Part shown: one piece after another, positions 17,477 to 27,861 of the stretch
How the letters are laid out: the number at the start of each line of letters is the position of its first letter
Position numbering within the stretch: the first letter of the stretch is position 1
From: Pandoraea faecigallinarum
GTDB taxonomy: Bacteria > Pseudomonadota > Gammaproteobacteria > Burkholderiales > Burkholderiaceae
Direction of reading: 5' to 3'
Length of the DNA: 64,000 nt
Assembly (NCBI RefSeq): GCF_001029105.3
Contig: NZ_CP011807.3
Span: 1,426,001 to 1,490,000 of the forward strand
Position numbers and translations under genes: made by a program
The notes under the pieces: model-generated
Seen by the model: the letters and a program-made list of their open reading frames with translations, nothing else
Databases searched by the model: none
Told to the model about the DNA's origin: nothing

Positions 17477-19018
17477 ATGACCCGAAAGATTTTCACTGCT
17501 CGCAGATTGTCCGACTCGATGGCTTCGTCTGCTTGCTCCGCTTCGTTCGCGGCTTGTGCGCCCTCGGCCTCGCCCGTGTTGTCGCGCGTCTTGTCGCCCG
17601 GCCGCTGCGTGCTCGCGCTGGCGAGCGCGGCGGCGCTGCTTGCCGGGTGTGCCGGCGTGCGTCACGACCCGCTGCCGGCGATGTTTGTGCCGGCGCAATG
17701 GGCAGGCGCGCCGGCGGCCGGTGGCGCGTCCGGTACGACGGCCGATGCCGGCGCTGGCGCCGCGATTGCGCCCGAGTTCTGGCGGGCCTTCGGCGATCCG
17801 GTGCTCGACAAGCTCATTGCCGATGCGCTGGCGCTCAACAACAATCTCGCCGCGGCGGGGATTCGCGTCTATCGCGCGCAATTGCAGGCCGGGCTGGCGG
17901 ATACGAATCTGACACCGTCAGTGACGGTGGGCGGCACCGGCACCGTGTCCCGCACGCTCGATAAGCACGTAATGGGACGCAATGCCACCTTGCAGGCAAC
18001 GGCCTCTTACGAGCTGGACCTGTGGGGCAAGCTCGCCGCGCAACGCGACGCGGCGCGCTGGGAGTACGAGGCGACCGGCGCCGACCGCGAGGCCGCGCGT
18101 CTGTCGTTGATCGGCACGACGGCGCAGCTTTACTGGACGATCGGTTTCCTCAACGAGCAGATCGCCAACACGCAGAGCAACATCGTCTACACGGAACGCA
18201 TTCTGGCGCTGGTGCGCTCGCGCTACGCGGCGGGGGCCGTCTCGGGACTGGACGTCGCGCAGACCGAGGGAAATCTGGCGGACCAGCGCGCCACCCTGAC
18301 ACAACTGGTGCAGCAGCGCACCGAGAACCGTAACGCGTTGGCGATTCTGTTCGACCGTGCGCCGGAGCAGGCGGCCGCCGAACCGTCCGAATTGCCGAGG
18401 CAGGCCCTGCCGGTCGTGCCGCCCGGGTTGCCGGCCGCTTTGCTGGGCCGCCGCCCGGACTTGCGTGCGTCGGAATGGCGTCTGCGCGGCACGCTCGCCA
18501 ACGTCGACGTCACTCGCACGAGCTTCTATCCGACGTTCACGCTCACGGGCCAGTTGGGGACGACGAGTACGTCGCTGGAGCGTGTCTTGCAGAACCCCGT
18601 AGGATCGCTCGGTCTGGGTCTGGCGCTGCCCTTCATCCAATGGAATACGATGCAGTTGCAGATCAAGGTGTCGCAGACGCAGTACGAGGAGGCGGTCGTG
18701 AACTTCCGCCAGAGTCTCTACACGGCGCTGAGTGAAGTCGAAAATGCGCTGTCCGCACGGGAGCAACTTACGCGCGAAAGCGAACAGCGCGCCTTGTCGT
18801 TAGCGCAGGCGCAGCGTGCCGAGACGCTGTTGCGCTCGCGCTACCGGGCGGGGGCCATTGGGGTGCAGCCGTGGTTGGAGCAGCTTCGCCTGTTGCGTGC
18901 GGCGCAGACCGCCGAGGCGCAGACGCGTTTGAATCGCCTGAACAATCGCATGGCGCTGTACAAGGCGCTCGGCGGAGCGGGGAGTATGTCGGACCTGACC
19001 CCGGCCCGCGCGGGCTGA
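17477..19018 (+). CDS. Outer-membrane efflux lipoprotein, OprM/NodT family
   Basis: A 513-residue TolC-type outer-membrane factor. A hydrophobic stretch ends in the lipobox LLAGC (C58), so it is a lipoprotein. The N-terminus ahead of the signal is unusually long (about 40 residues), and a later in-frame start such as M15 may be used. The body contains the two repeated outer-membrane efflux domains, with the recognisable segments TASYELDLWGKLAAQRDAAR and LLGRRPDLRASEWRL. It follows macB by 11 bp, so macA-macB-channel form one operon and probably one pump. Confidence 0.88.
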   Translation: MTRKIFTARRLSDSMASSACSASFAACAPSASPVLSRVLSPGRCVLALASAAALLAGCAGVRHDPLPAMFVPAQWAGAPAAGGASGTTADAGAGAAIAPEFWRAFGDPVLDKLIADALALNNNLAAAGIRVYRAQLQAGLADTNLTPSVTVGGTGTVSRTLDKHVMGRNATLQATASYELDLWGKLAAQRDAARWEYEATGADREAARLSLIGTTAQLYWTIGFLNEQIANTQSNIVYTERILALVRSRYAAGAVSGLDVAQTEGNLADQRATLTQLVQQRTENRNALAILFDRAPEQAAAEPSELPRQALPVVPPGLPAALLGRRPDLRASEWRLRGTLANVDVTRTSFYPTFTLTGQLGTTSTSLERVLQNPVGSLGLGLALPFIQWNTMQLQIKVSQTQYEEAVVNFRQSLYTALSEVENALSAREQLTRESEQRALSLAQAQRAETLLRSRYRAGAIGVQPWLEQLRLLRAAQTAEAQTRLNRLNNRMALYKALGGAGSMSDLTPARAG

Positions 19019-19181
19019 AGCTGCCGGGGCAGCGCTTCGGATTGCGCGATGACAAAACCTCGTCTGACGTTCTTCGACCGGAGTGCGTGCGAAGACTGGG
19101 TTAAAATCGCGGTTCCTTCGAAAGAACCGTCATGGCCGCAGCCATGGAAGGCTTTCATTCTTGCAACCCAGTGTGGCGAAG

Positions 19182-20093
19182 ATGAGCGAGCCTTTCATTT
19201 CTCTGTGCCCGGAGATCACGCGGGCAAATGCATTCCATTTGATCGACTGGCTGGAAGACGAGAGCGTGGTTCGCTATCTGAGCGATTCGCGTCATGTTTC
19301 CCGATCCATCGAGCAAGTCGTGAGCCGGGTGCAGCTGCCGATCCTTACCCATCTGTTCAATCAGGGCGGCCGCTTCTTCATGGCGTACGACCGCAACGAC
19401 GAGCCTGTCGGGTTTGTCCGCCTCGTGAAGACAGGGCAGGACTGCGAGATCGTCCTCGTCATCGGTAACCGCGACAACTGGGGCCGAAAGCTCGGCGCGA
19501 GCGCGCTTCGCGAAGGCATGAAGTTCGCCTTCTTCGATATGCGGGCCGAAAAGCTCATCGCCAAAATCCACGTCGACAACGCACGTTCGCTCAAGGCCTT
19601 CCTTCGCTGCGGTTTCGTGCTCGATAGCGAAACGTCCGCGATGAAGTCCTTTGCCATGACCTCGGACCGGTATCTCCAACGTCTGCGGGACGGCAGGCTG
19701 GGCAATCTCTCCGAAATCCACATCACCGAAATCGATCAGACCCGGCTCAGGAATCTCGTGGCGCTCGAACAAGGTGCCGACGTCGTGGATCTCGAGCATG
19801 AGATCGAGCGCGCCATCGCCGTCGATTCGCGACATGTGGGCGAGGACGTGGTCACGATGAACTCCAGAACCTTGCTGCGACTGGACGACGACGCCATGGA
19901 GGTGGATCTCGTCTATCCGGGCGACGCCGACGGCAGCGCCGAAAAGCTGTCGGTCTTTTCGGATGTCGGCTCGGCGATCATCGGTTATCGGGAAGGGGAC
20001 GCGATCGACTGGCGAATCCGCAACCGCACCCGCCGCATCCGCATCGAGAAGGTGCTGTATCAGCCGGAAGCCGCCGGCGATTTCCATCTGTAG
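19182..20093 (+). CDS. GNAT acetyltransferase fused to Rnk-type GreA/GreB C-terminal domain
   Basis: A 303-residue fusion. Residues 3-165 are a GNAT N-acetyltransferase fold with the acetyl-CoA loop near NRDNWGRKLGASAL (97-110) and the HVDNARSLKAFLRCGF segment (130-145). Residues 177-303 match Rnk, the nucleoside diphosphate kinase regulator that has a GreA/GreB-like domain: DVVTMNSR (222-229), LVYPGDADG and the ending LYQPEAAGDFHL are nearly the same as in Rnk proteins. Rnk binds RNA polymerase in the secondary-channel manner of Gre factors. A fusion could bring an acetyltransferase to RNA polymerase; this is inference. The ATG at 19182 has a weak ribosome site. Upstream (19109-19130) is a GGTTC/GAACC hairpin. 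Confidence 0.75.
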   Translation: MSEPFISLCPEITRANAFHLIDWLEDESVVRYLSDSRHVSRSIEQVVSRVQLPILTHLFNQGGRFFMAYDRNDEPVGFVRLVKTGQDCEIVLVIGNRDNWGRKLGASALREGMKFAFFDMRAEKLIAKIHVDNARSLKAFLRCGFVLDSETSAMKSFAMTSDRYLQRLRDGRLGNLSEIHITEIDQTRLRNLVALEQGADVVDLEHEIERAIAVDSRHVGEDVVTMNSRTLLRLDDDAMEVDLVYPGDADGSAEKLSVFSDVGSAIIGYREGDAIDWRIRNRTRRIRIEKVLYQPEAAGDFHL

Positions 20094-20127
20094 CCGTCGC
20101 GACATGCGTCGCTGCCCACAACCCTCG

Positions 20128-21726
20128 TCAGGCGGTCGCTGCCTCGAGCGCCGGCGCCTTCGGCAACGTAATCGTGAAGGTCGTCCCCACACCGACGTGG
20201 CTGGCGACGTCGATGGTGCCCTTGTGGAACTCGATAGCGGCGTATACCACAGCCAGGCCTACCCCCGAACCGTCTTCAAGCACGGCATTGCTTCGCGAGC
20301 GGAACGACATCTGGAAGATTTCCTTGAGTTCGGCTTCGGGAATGCCCGTGCCGTTGTCGCGCAGCGTCACCTCGAACGCTTCGCCCTTGTCCGAGAGGCT
20401 CATGTCGATGGTGGGCGGCGCTATCGTGTACTTCGTGGCGTTGCTCACCAGATTGATGAACGCGTGAAACAGCACGTTGCTGTCGCCGATCATGCGGCTG
20501 TCAATGCCTTCGGGCGCCTGAACAGTGATCGTCGCGTTGGGAAACATGTCCGACCCGACCCCGCGGACCTCCTCCAGCAGCGCGACGAGCGACAGTTCCG
20601 CCCGTTTGCCGAACTTCGGATCGTCCAGCGACGCGCTTTGGGCCGCCTCCAGCCAATTCTGAATCAGGTTGTTCAATTTGGCGACCGCTTCGCGAATCTT
20701 GATGTAGCGGGGGCTGGCGTCCGTCTCCTCGTTGCGCGGGCTCAATAGCCGCTGCGCGTGCCCGTCGATCACATTGAGCAGCGTGCGGAACTCGTGTGTT
20801 GCCATCGAGCGGAACGTCTTCTGGAAGTTGTTCAGACGTTCCTCGTTCGCCAACGCGCGTTGCAGGATCGTATTCTTTGCCGTGGCGAGCTTCTGATTGC
20901 GCACCAGAGAGGCCGTGCTTTCCTGAATTTTCTCCAGCGTGCGAGAAAGCGTTCCGATCTCGTCGCCACGCGAGAGCCACGGCAGACGAAGGTTGTCCTT
21001 GCCCGCCACCGCGTTACCCGCCATGCGGATCAGGTGCGTCAGCGGCCGGAGAATCACGGTGTCCACATAAATCAGGCAAAGCAATGTCACGACGATCATC
21101 GCGACGATCAGCGCATCGATTTTCAGCAGATGTTTGCGAGCGTCGGTGTTCTTCGCCTCCACATCCCGGATCAGCGACTCGGTGCTGCGAAATACCAGCG
21201 TCCCGAAGGTGCTGTTGGCCTGCGCGTATTTGGCACCCGACTCGCCGCGATAGAGCTTCGCGGCATCGTGCAGCTTGCCGCTTTGCGCCAGTTGGAAAAC
21301 CTGATTCGCGGCCCGGCGGTACTGCGCCCACTGTGACTCGAATTTCGAGAAGGCCAGACGGTATTCGTCGTGCACCAGGACCTTCTGATAGCGCTCGGAC
21401 GCAGCCTTGATCTTGTCGTCGAACTCGGCGGCGGCCGTCCGGATGTCGGCCAGCGCGTCAGGCGACATCGGCGTGAGCGCTTCGGACTCCACCGTGCGGA
21501 AATCCGAAATGTAATCGTTGAGCGCTTCGAGCACGCTCAGGTTCTCGATCTGCGCGCGTTCGGCGGCGATGGCGCGTTGCTGCGCGGAATCGACCTGATA
21601 GTGCACCGCAATGCCTACGGCGATCATCGCCGCGAGGCACAGCGCGAGCAGGAGATACATCCGTCCCCGAATCGGGAGCGGCTTGCCGACGGACGGCACC
21701 GAGGAGGTTGAAGACGTTTTCGGCAT
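20128..21726 (-). CDS. Membrane sensor histidine kinase
   Basis: A 532-residue sensor kinase. Two membrane segments (about residues 22-42 and 205-225) flank a helical periplasmic domain of the four-helix-bundle chemoreceptor type. A HAMP-like segment follows, then a HisKA box with the phospho-acceptor His in SMATHEFRTLLNVIDGH, and a C-terminal ATPase domain with NLVSNATKYT (N box), RDNGTGIPEAE (G1) and DGSGVGLAVV (G2). It starts 26 bp after the stop of the response regulator gene upstream, so the two form a two-component operon. The signal is unknown. The divergent autotransporter gene is a possible target. Confidence 0.88.
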   Translation of the reverse strand: MPKTSSTSSVPSVGKPLPIRGRMYLLLALCLAAMIAVGIAVHYQVDSAQQRAIAAERAQIENLSVLEALNDYISDFRTVESEALTPMSPDALADIRTAAAEFDDKIKAASERYQKVLVHDEYRLAFSKFESQWAQYRRAANQVFQLAQSGKLHDAAKLYRGESGAKYAQANSTFGTLVFRSTESLIRDVEAKNTDARKHLLKIDALIVAMIVVTLLCLIYVDTVILRPLTHLIRMAGNAVAGKDNLRLPWLSRGDEIGTLSRTLEKIQESTASLVRNQKLATAKNTILQRALANEERLNNFQKTFRSMATHEFRTLLNVIDGHAQRLLSPRNEETDASPRYIKIREAVAKLNNLIQNWLEAAQSASLDDPKFGKRAELSLVALLEEVRGVGSDMFPNATITVQAPEGIDSRMIGDSNVLFHAFINLVSNATKYTIAPPTIDMSLSDKGEAFEVTLRDNGTGIPEAELKEIFQMSFRSRSNAVLEDGSGVGLAVVYAAIEFHKGTIDVASHVGVGTTFTITLPKAPALEAATA

Positions 21727-21752
21727 GCGAGAGGAGTCCGGCGCGAGAGCGC

Positions 21753-22355
21753 TCAGAGCTGAATGATGTTGAGCAGAGCGGCGCGAACCACGGCTTCCGT
21801 GCGCGTGGCGACGTTCAGTTTTTCGCGCGCGTTATCGATATGGAAGTCCACCGTGCGTTTGCCGAGTTCGAGAATGATCGAAATTTCGGCGGACGTCTTG
21901 CCGCGCGCCGACCATTGCAGGACTTCCACCTCGCGCCTCGTGAGGCCGAAGGGCAGCGGCGTGCCATCGAGTGCCTCCTCGTGCTCGGTGTATTTACGGA
22001 TAACGGTATCCAGCACGTCGAAATCCACCGGCTTGAGCATGTACTCGTCGGCACCGGTGCTGTGCCCGCGCATGATCGATGCCTTGTCGGCGTTGCCCGT
22101 CAGGAAGATAAAGGGAATCTTGCGCTCGCCCTGAATGATGCCGCGCGCGCTTTCCAGGAATTCGAAGCCCGTCATGCCGGGCACGTTGACGTCGCAAACG
22201 ATGATGTCCGGCATGAACGCGGCAAGCGTGGCCAACGCGGCGGAAAAATCGTATGCCACTTTCACCACATAACCCCGATCCGTCAGATCTTCACGAATCA
22301 GGTCTGCCGAATCACGGTCGTCCTCGATGCAGAAAACTTTGGTGGGAGATGACAT
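21753..22355 (-). CDS. Response regulator with LuxR-type HTH
   Basis: A 200-residue regulator. Residues 4-120 form a receiver domain with the phospho-acceptor Asp in IIVCDVNVPGMTG, the Thr in FIFLTGNADK and the conserved Lys in YMLKPVD. Residues about 138-200 form a LuxR-type HTH (LTRREVEVLQWSARG, then KRTVDFHIDNAREKL). The HTH resembles those of quorum-sensing LuxR proteins, but the sensor half is a receiver. The ATG at 22355 is preferred to 22448 because it begins the receiver fold. It is first in an operon with the kinase and divergent from the autotransporter gene, across 266 bp that likely hold both promoters. Confidence 0.88.
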   Translation of the reverse strand: MSSPTKVFCIEDDRDSADLIREDLTDRGYVVKVAYDFSAALATLAAFMPDIIVCDVNVPGMTGFEFLESARGIIQGERKIPFIFLTGNADKASIMRGHSTGADEYMLKPVDFDVLDTVIRKYTEHEEALDGTPLPFGLTRREVEVLQWSARGKTSAEISIILELGKRTVDFHIDNAREKLNVATRTEAVVRAALLNIIQL

Positions 22356-22621
22356 CCCGTTGACCCCGGTTTTTTTAATGGAATAGTGAAATCGTACTAA
22401 AAATATCGCGGGACGACGAAATTTCGCAGAAATCCACACGGGTGACACGTCCCGTGCGCGCGTTAAGCCCGGAATTGCCGTAGGCGAGGGCTCGGGTCAT
22501 GTTGCGTTCCCGGCACCCGGCGCAAAACCCCGTATAAATCGCGGCGACGTCGCGCGCGATGCTACTATTCGCTCCAAATTACAAATTCTTACAAAAGCGA
22601 AAAAGAGATACGGAATACTGA

Positions 22622-25600
22622 ATGGGGACAGTTCGCATGACCTGCGTCGCGTTTGCGGCGCTTTGCACGATCACATCGGCCGCGCAGGCTTACACGCCAA
22701 TCGACATCGCGGACCGCAACGGCACGCCGTTCATACAGGCGCGGCTCTTTTCTCTGGGGGACGGCGTCTACGCGACCGACGAGCACCGCCAGGACCAGAT
22801 TTCATCGGGCACGCTGTCGCCGCTGCAAACCGATCAGGTGCGCGCGGCGTTGAGCTATTGGGCGGAAGTCATCAAGGTCACGCCCGGCCGCTCGCCGGCG
22901 ATCATCAACGTCGGCATGAGTACAAGTGATGGCGCCCACGCGTACAGCCCCCACGCGCTCGACGCGGGCCTCTTGCCCGCGGGCGAGGACTATAATCCGA
23001 CGCTCGTTCAGGCGGCGTTGCAGAACAGCCCGCTTGAGCGCCCTGTCTATCACGATGCGCACGGCGAGATTACCCTCGGCCGGATGGCGTTTTCCACGGC
23101 GCCCCACGTGGCGTCGCAGATTCCGCTCAACAGTCAGGCCGACCTGCCTGCGGTGATGCTGCACGAGGTCGCGCATGCGCTGGGCGTCGTGGCGAACGTT
23201 GCCGTAACCAAGATTTCGCCCACCCTGCATACGAACCGGTTCGCAACGGTACTCGACACCTGGTCGGCGCACCTCTACGACGACAACGACCGTCGTGCCC
23301 AGCCGGGGCAGAACATTCTCACGCCGGAGAACGTGGGGACCGTTGATCCGACGGCCTTCGACGCTCGGAAAGACACGGCGTACTTCGCCGGCGATCACGT
23401 CAGGGAAGTGCTCGGCAATGCCATGAAAGGCATACCTGTCAAGGCCATGTTCGATGGGCGCACCTTCGATTCGCCGATCTTCTCGCACATCGAGTTGAAG
23501 AACAGCCTAATGAGCCACCAGACGTATCGCAATTACACGGCGTTCATGGAGGCGGAACTCGCGGCGCTGCAAGACATCGGCTATGACATCGACCGGCGCA
23601 ACTTCTTCGGTCGCCCGGTCTACGACGACGGCCTGACGCTGACCAACGACCGGCCCTTTTTCGGCCGAAACGCCGACGGTACGGACTATGTCCCGAACAC
23701 CTACAACACGGCAACGCTCGGGCTCGGCCTGCACGTGTATGGCAGTCACAACACGATTGCACAGCGTGCCGACCTGCTGAGCATCGGCGACGGCGGCGCC
23801 GGCATCCGTGTGGATGGTGTAGGCAACAACGTGAGCGTGCTGCCCGGCACGCGCGTCTACGCGGACGGCAGTAACGGGCGCGGCGTAATGTTCGCGTACG
23901 GCAAGGGCCATACCTTCGTCCAGCAAGGCGACGTGCAGGCGCTTGGCGCGAACGGTATCGCGGCAAGCTTCGACTTCGGGCACAACGCGCTGGGCGACGG
24001 TGGCGACTATCGCGGGTCGTACATCTTCACGAAACGCGACGGGACCACGGGGCAGCCCCTGCCGCTGCCCGACGAACTGGACGGGCCTCTCGTTGCCCGT
24101 GCGGACATCACCGGCCGGCTCGCGGGCAGATATGCATCGCTGTACATGTCGGAGAACGGCTACGTCGGCCAGATCAACATCATGCGCGGAGCCGCCCTTT
24201 ACGGCGACATTCTGTCGAAGTACGCCGAGCGCGACAGCCAGGGCGCGCTACGTCTGACGCAACTGACCTTCGGATTGACGCCCGATGCCGGTGGCGTCGC
24301 CATGAATCAGGCGGATCCGACGTTCATTCTGCGTTATGACGGCAACATTGTCGGTAGCAATCTGGCGCTAACGATGGCGGGCGGCACGACGCAGATCAAC
24401 GGCGATCATACGGTGCACGACGTGACCGTGAATGCCGGCGCCACCCTCACGGGCAACAGCCGCTATGCACTCGATCCCGCGGGCGGCGGCTTCGTGAACG
24501 CGGGCACCGTCGCACCGTTGCTGGCGGGCGGTTTCATCAGTGTTGCCGGCGACTACGCGCAGACGGGTACCGGGCGTCTTCTGCTCTCGATGGCGGACAG
24601 CGGGGCGTTCAGCAAGCTGCTGGTGAGCGGTCATGCGGCGCTCGACGGCACACTTGCCATTGCGCCGCAACGCGGCTGGTACGCAAACGGCATGACGGTA
24701 ACGTCGGATCAGTGGCTGAACGCGTCGAGTATCGGCGGCGCGTTCGCCAACGTGACGACGCTGCTGTCCTCACCGACGCTGGCGGCGAGCGTGAGCTCGC
24801 TCGGCGCGAACACCTATCGCGTTCAGATCGCGCGGGTGGCGAACGCCTATTCGCAATACGCCACCGACGGCAACAGCCGCCGGGTGGGGGCGGCGCTCGA
24901 TCGCATTGCCGACAGCGCCGGCGCCGATCTGCAACCGCTTGTCGCCGCCCTCGACTTTTCGGCAGCGGACGGCAGCGGCATTGCAAAAGCCTTGCCGCAG
25001 CTCACGCCGGCGGCCTACGGCGCGATGTTCACGGGTGCCTTGCTGCGCGAGCGCCAACTGACCGACATGGTCGCGACGGCGGTGGGCGCGGCGAGTTCCG
25101 GGGCAGGCGGCGACGGTGCACACGCGGGCAACTGGCGCGGGTTTGCGATGCCGTTCGGCAGCGGGTACTGGCGTGCGCGCAGTGGCGACATGGCGGGCGC
25201 GAGCGGTAACACGTACGGCGTCGTGTTCGGTGTGGAACGGCTAACGGGCGACGGGCGCGACTGGGCGCTCGGCGCTCATGGCGCGATCAGCGGCCAGTCG
25301 ACGCGGCTCGATGCGCAGACGCCAGGGTCGGGCAAGACCACGGCACTCGACATCGGCGTGCATGCGCGCTACGCCCCGAGCGCGAACGCCGGTCCGCACG
25401 CGTTTGCGCTGGCGCGTATCGGCGTCGAAGACGGTCGTGTCGACCGGAGCATCGCCGTGAACGGCTACACCGCGACGCCGCGTGGCACATGGACCGGCGC
25501 GACGGCAACGGTGAGCGTCGGTGGCGGCTGGCGCTGGCAGTTGAGCAGCACGACGAGCGCAGGCCCCGTGGCGGCGCTCGATTACACCGGGCTGTACCGT

Positions 25601-25987
25601 CCGAACCTGACGGAAGACGGCGCCGACGGCGCGCGTCTGCAACTCGAGAGCAAGACGTTCAACTCGTTGCGCACACGCGTGGGCGGCGAACTGCGCTTCG
25701 ACCTGCCGATGATCGCGGGCAACGCGCTCACCGCCAATTTGCAGGCGACGTGGAACCACGAGCTGACGGGCGGGGCGGTGACCCAGAGCGCCAGCTTCGC
25801 CGGGTATCCGGGGATTCCGTTCACGACGCGCAGCGAAGTCGTCGGTCGCGACAGCCTCGGACTGCAAGCCGGGGTGTCATATCGGATGGCGCGGAAGATC
25901 GTCTTCGGCGCCGCAGTGTCGAGCAACGTCTACAAGGCTGGAAACGCGGACATCGCAGGATCGGTGTCGGCAACGTGGAGGTTCTGA
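22622..25987 (+). CDS. Autotransporter (type Va secreted) with HExxH metalloprotease-like passenger
   Basis: A 1121-residue protein. A signal peptide ends near AQA (residues 21-23). The passenger has a zinc-protease-like motif HEVAHALG at 181-188. The third His expected of metzincins (HExxHxxGxxH) is replaced, because the next residues read VVANV. Residues about 350-790 look like a repetitive beta-helix stalk. Residues about 850-1121 form an autotransporter beta-barrel (start [15 protein letters not shown], end SATWRF with terminal Phe). The barrel should insert in the outer membrane and expose the passenger. The ATG at 22622 is chosen because it gives a basic N-region; 22637 is also possible. 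It is divergent from a two-component operon. The protease activity is unproven. Confidence 0.8.
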   Translation: MGTVRMTCVAFAALCTITSAAQAYTPIDIADRNGTPFIQARLFSLGDGVYATDEHRQDQISSGTLSPLQTDQVRAALSYWAEVIKVTPGRSPAIINVGMSTSDGAHAYSPHALDAGLLPAGEDYNPTLVQAALQNSPLERPVYHDAHGEITLGRMAFSTAPHVASQIPLNSQADLPAVMLHEVAHALGVVANVAVTKISPTLHTNRFATVLDTWSAHLYDDNDRRAQPGQNILTPENVGTVDPTAFDARKDTAYFAGDHVREVLGNAMKGIPVKAMFDGRTFDSPIFSHIELKNSLMSHQTYRNYTAFMEAELAALQDIGYDIDRRNFFGRPVYDDGLTLTNDRPFFGRNADGTDYVPNTYNTATLGLGLHVYGSHNTIAQRADLLSIGDGGAGIRVDGVGNNVSVLPGTRVYADGSNGRGVMFAYGKGHTFVQQGDVQALGANGIAASFDFGHNALGDGGDYRGSYIFTKRDGTTGQPLPLPDELDGPLVARADITGRLAGRYASLYMSENGYVGQINIMRGAALYGDILSKYAERDSQGALRLTQLTFGLTPDAGGVAMNQADPTFILRYDGNIVGSNLALTMAGGTTQINGDHTVHDVTVNAGATLTGNSRYALDPAGGGFVNAGTVAPLLAGGFISVAGDYAQTGTGRLLLSMADSGAFSKLLVSGHAALDGTLAIAPQRGWYANGMTVTSDQWLNASSIGGAFANVTTLLSSPTLAASVSSLGANTYRVQIARVANAYSQYATDGNSRRVGAALDRIADSAGADLQPLVAALDFSAADGSGIAKALPQLTPAAYGAMFTGALLRERQLTDMVATAVGAASSGAGGDGAHAGNWRGFAMPFGSGYWRARSGDMAGASGNTYGVVFGVERLTGDGRDWALGAHGAISGQSTRLDAQTPGSGKTTALDIGVHARYAPSANAGPHAFALARIGVEDGRVDRSIAVNGYTATPRGTWTGATATVSVGGGWRWQLSSTTSAGPVAALDYTGLYRPNLTEDGADGARLQLESKTFNSLRTRVGGELRFDLPMIAGNALTANLQATWNHELTGGAVTQSASFAGYPGIPFTTRSEVVGRDSLGLQAGVSYRMARKIVFGAAVSSNVYKAGNADIAGSVSATWRF

Positions 25988-26136
25988 TGTATGCATAACG
26001 CCAACGAAAACTTGATGCCGACGCACCAGGCGCCGGAGGGGCAACTTCGGCTAAGATGCTGCCATCGACGTCGTGGCCGATGCGATACCTCCAAGAGCGT
26101 GCCGCCCGAGCACGCCATCCCTTCGATCCGGCAATC

Positions 26137-26700
26137 ATGCAATCTGGCAACGCATTGCGACGCCTCTTCGTGTTCACGTGCACGGGCGCGGCGCTGGCTG
26201 GGGCGGCGTTGACCTTCGCGCAGCCGCCGCAATACAAAAACGACGCCGAACTGATGGGCGCGGCGATGGCGTCGCCCGAAGGCGTCGGACAGGTGCTGGA
26301 GCGGCTCGTGCAGAAGTGCGGGCTGTTCGGCGACGCGACGCGGGCGCACGGCAATACCGCGTTGCGCGCGTGGCAAGTGCGGCATCGGGAATATTTGGCC
26401 GAAGGACAGCGCGTTCGCGCCGAACTGAAGGCCGTCTACACCGATCCCGAGGCCAGGCAGCGCTACGACGATCTCCTCTCGAACCAGTTTCCGAAGCTCG
26501 TCGAGCGTCAGTTCGTGGTGTATGCGAACACCATCGACGACCAGCCGACGCAAGCCGCCAAAGCGGATCTGTGCGACGGATATTTCAAGGCCGTCGACGA
26601 CCGTCAGTTCGATCTCACGGTGAACGATCCGGCACTGGCGGCGTTCTTCGACAATCGCATTGCGGCGCGCAGATCCGCGGGCAACGCTCACGGCCGGTGA
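26137..26700 (+). CDS. Exported protein of unknown function
   Basis: A 187-residue protein with a hydrophobic N-terminal segment (residues about 11-28, ending near TFAQ), so probably exported or anchored. The rest is largely helical and polar, with two Cys (in QKCGLFGD and KADLCDGYF) that could form a disulfide. No domain was recognised. The upstream in-frame ATG at 26056 would add 27 residues ahead of the signal; neither start has a strong ribosome site. Its 3' end overlaps the end of the convergent transporter gene by 86 bp. It follows the autotransporter gene by about 150 bp on the same strand. Confidence 0.5.
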   Translation: MQSGNALRRLFVFTCTGAALAGAALTFAQPPQYKNDAELMGAAMASPEGVGQVLERLVQKCGLFGDATRAHGNTALRAWQVRHREYLAEGQRVRAELKAVYTDPEARQRYDDLLSNQFPKLVERQFVVYANTIDDQPTQAAKADLCDGYFKAVDDRQFDLTVNDPALAAFFDNRIAARRSAGNAHGR

Positions 26701-27667
26701 GGCATGGCGTCGCAGGCCGCTGTACGGTGCCCAATGCAATCCCGCCGACGATCAGGACGAGCGCGCCCCAGACATCCGCCCCGAGCGATTCGCGCAGCAT
26801 CAGCGCCGACGCCAGCGTGCCGACCACCGGCACGCCGAGCAGGCCGAGCGACGTCACGCCCGCCGGCAACCGGCGTGTGACCACGCCGGCCAGCCAGTAC
26901 GCGATACCGCCCCCGAGCACGCCGCCATACGCGAGCAGGCCCGAGAATACGACCCATCCGCGCACGTGCGGCACGCCGTCTACCGCGAACGCGATCGTGC
27001 ACAGCATGGCGCTGGCGAGAAGCAATTGCCATGGGCTGAGTTCGAATGGACCGTTGACCCAGCGGTGCGCCCGCATATGGACGATGGCCACGGCCCATAC
27101 GAACGCCGAGAGCAGCACGAGCGCGTTGCCGGCGAGGGCGTCGTGGTCATGCCAGTCAAATGCGAGCGGGTTGAACATGACCGCCAGACCGAGCAGGCCG
27201 CAGGCGAGTCCGAGCAAACGTCGCAGCGTGAGCGCCTCGCCGAGCCACAGCCGCGCGGCGGGCATCACCCACAGCGGGGTGGTATAGGCGAGCACGGCGG
27301 AGCGTCCCGCACTCACGTATTGCAGGCTGAGCGCCACGAGCAGCGAGAACACCGTCATGTGCAACAGACCGACGCTCAGAATCACCGGCAGATCGCCCCG
27401 TTTGGGCACGACGAGCCGCCGGGTGAGCGCGCAGATGACGAACAACGTCGTCATGCCGATGGCCGAGCGAAGCGCCGCGCTCCACCATGGCGAGACATGG
27501 GCGAGCAGCGCCTTGCTGACCGGCCAGTTCACGCCCCACGTCACGATGACGATGGCGAAGAGCAGCCCGGCGTGCGAGCGCCCGCGCGCGCCCTTCGGGG
27601 TGAGACGTTGCAGGCCGGCCGGCAGGTTCACGTGTCCGGACTCCGTGACGGGGGTGAGAAAGCGCAA
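26615..27667 (-). CDS. DMT superfamily (EamA) transporter
   Basis: A 350-residue inner-membrane protein with ten hydrophobic segments in two EamA repeats (about residues 33-160 and 178-315). The first segment contains FAIVIVTWGVNWPVSK, and PLWVMPAARLWLGEAL closes the first repeat, as in drug/metabolite exporters of the RhaT/EamA group. Such proteins usually export amino acids or other metabolites. The final 35 residues are hydrophilic, Cys- and Arg-rich and poorly family-like; they overlap the convergent exported-protein gene, so the stop may have drifted. The ATG at 27667 is followed by another possible start near 27631 (GTG). Confidence 0.75.
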   Translation of the reverse strand: MRFLTPVTESGHVNLPAGLQRLTPKGARGRSHAGLLFAIVIVTWGVNWPVSKALLAHVSPWWSAALRSAIGMTTLFVICALTRRLVVPKRGDLPVILSVGLLHMTVFSLLVALSLQYVSAGRSAVLAYTTPLWVMPAARLWLGEALTLRRLLGLACGLLGLAVMFNPLAFDWHDHDALAGNALVLLSAFVWAVAIVHMRAHRWVNGPFELSPWQLLLASAMLCTIAFAVDGVPHVRGWVVFSGLLAYGGVLGGGIAYWLAGVVTRRLPAGVTSLGLLGVPVVGTLASALMLRESLGADVWGALVLIVGGIALGTVQRPATPCLTGRERCPRICAPQCDCRRTPPVPDRSP

Positions 27668-27861
27668 AGCGCTCCCCGGCGGGATGCCGCCTGGCGGAAC
27701 GCGCTATCCCATTACGGTAAGGCAGTCGTGTGAGGTGGAGAAGCGCCAGGAGCCGGGCAAACGATGGTGCCATGGGGCCGGGCACGCATGTCCCGCGGTG
27801 TTGGCATCACGGGACATGGCGGGGGCAGGGGAGGACAGCGGTGCGGGGCGCCGGCTAGACG

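Noticed and set aside
26073..27287. 404-codon plus-strand frame spanning the exported protein and DMT transporter
   Set aside because: The real genes lie in another frame and on the other strand; the composition is that of a shadow frame.
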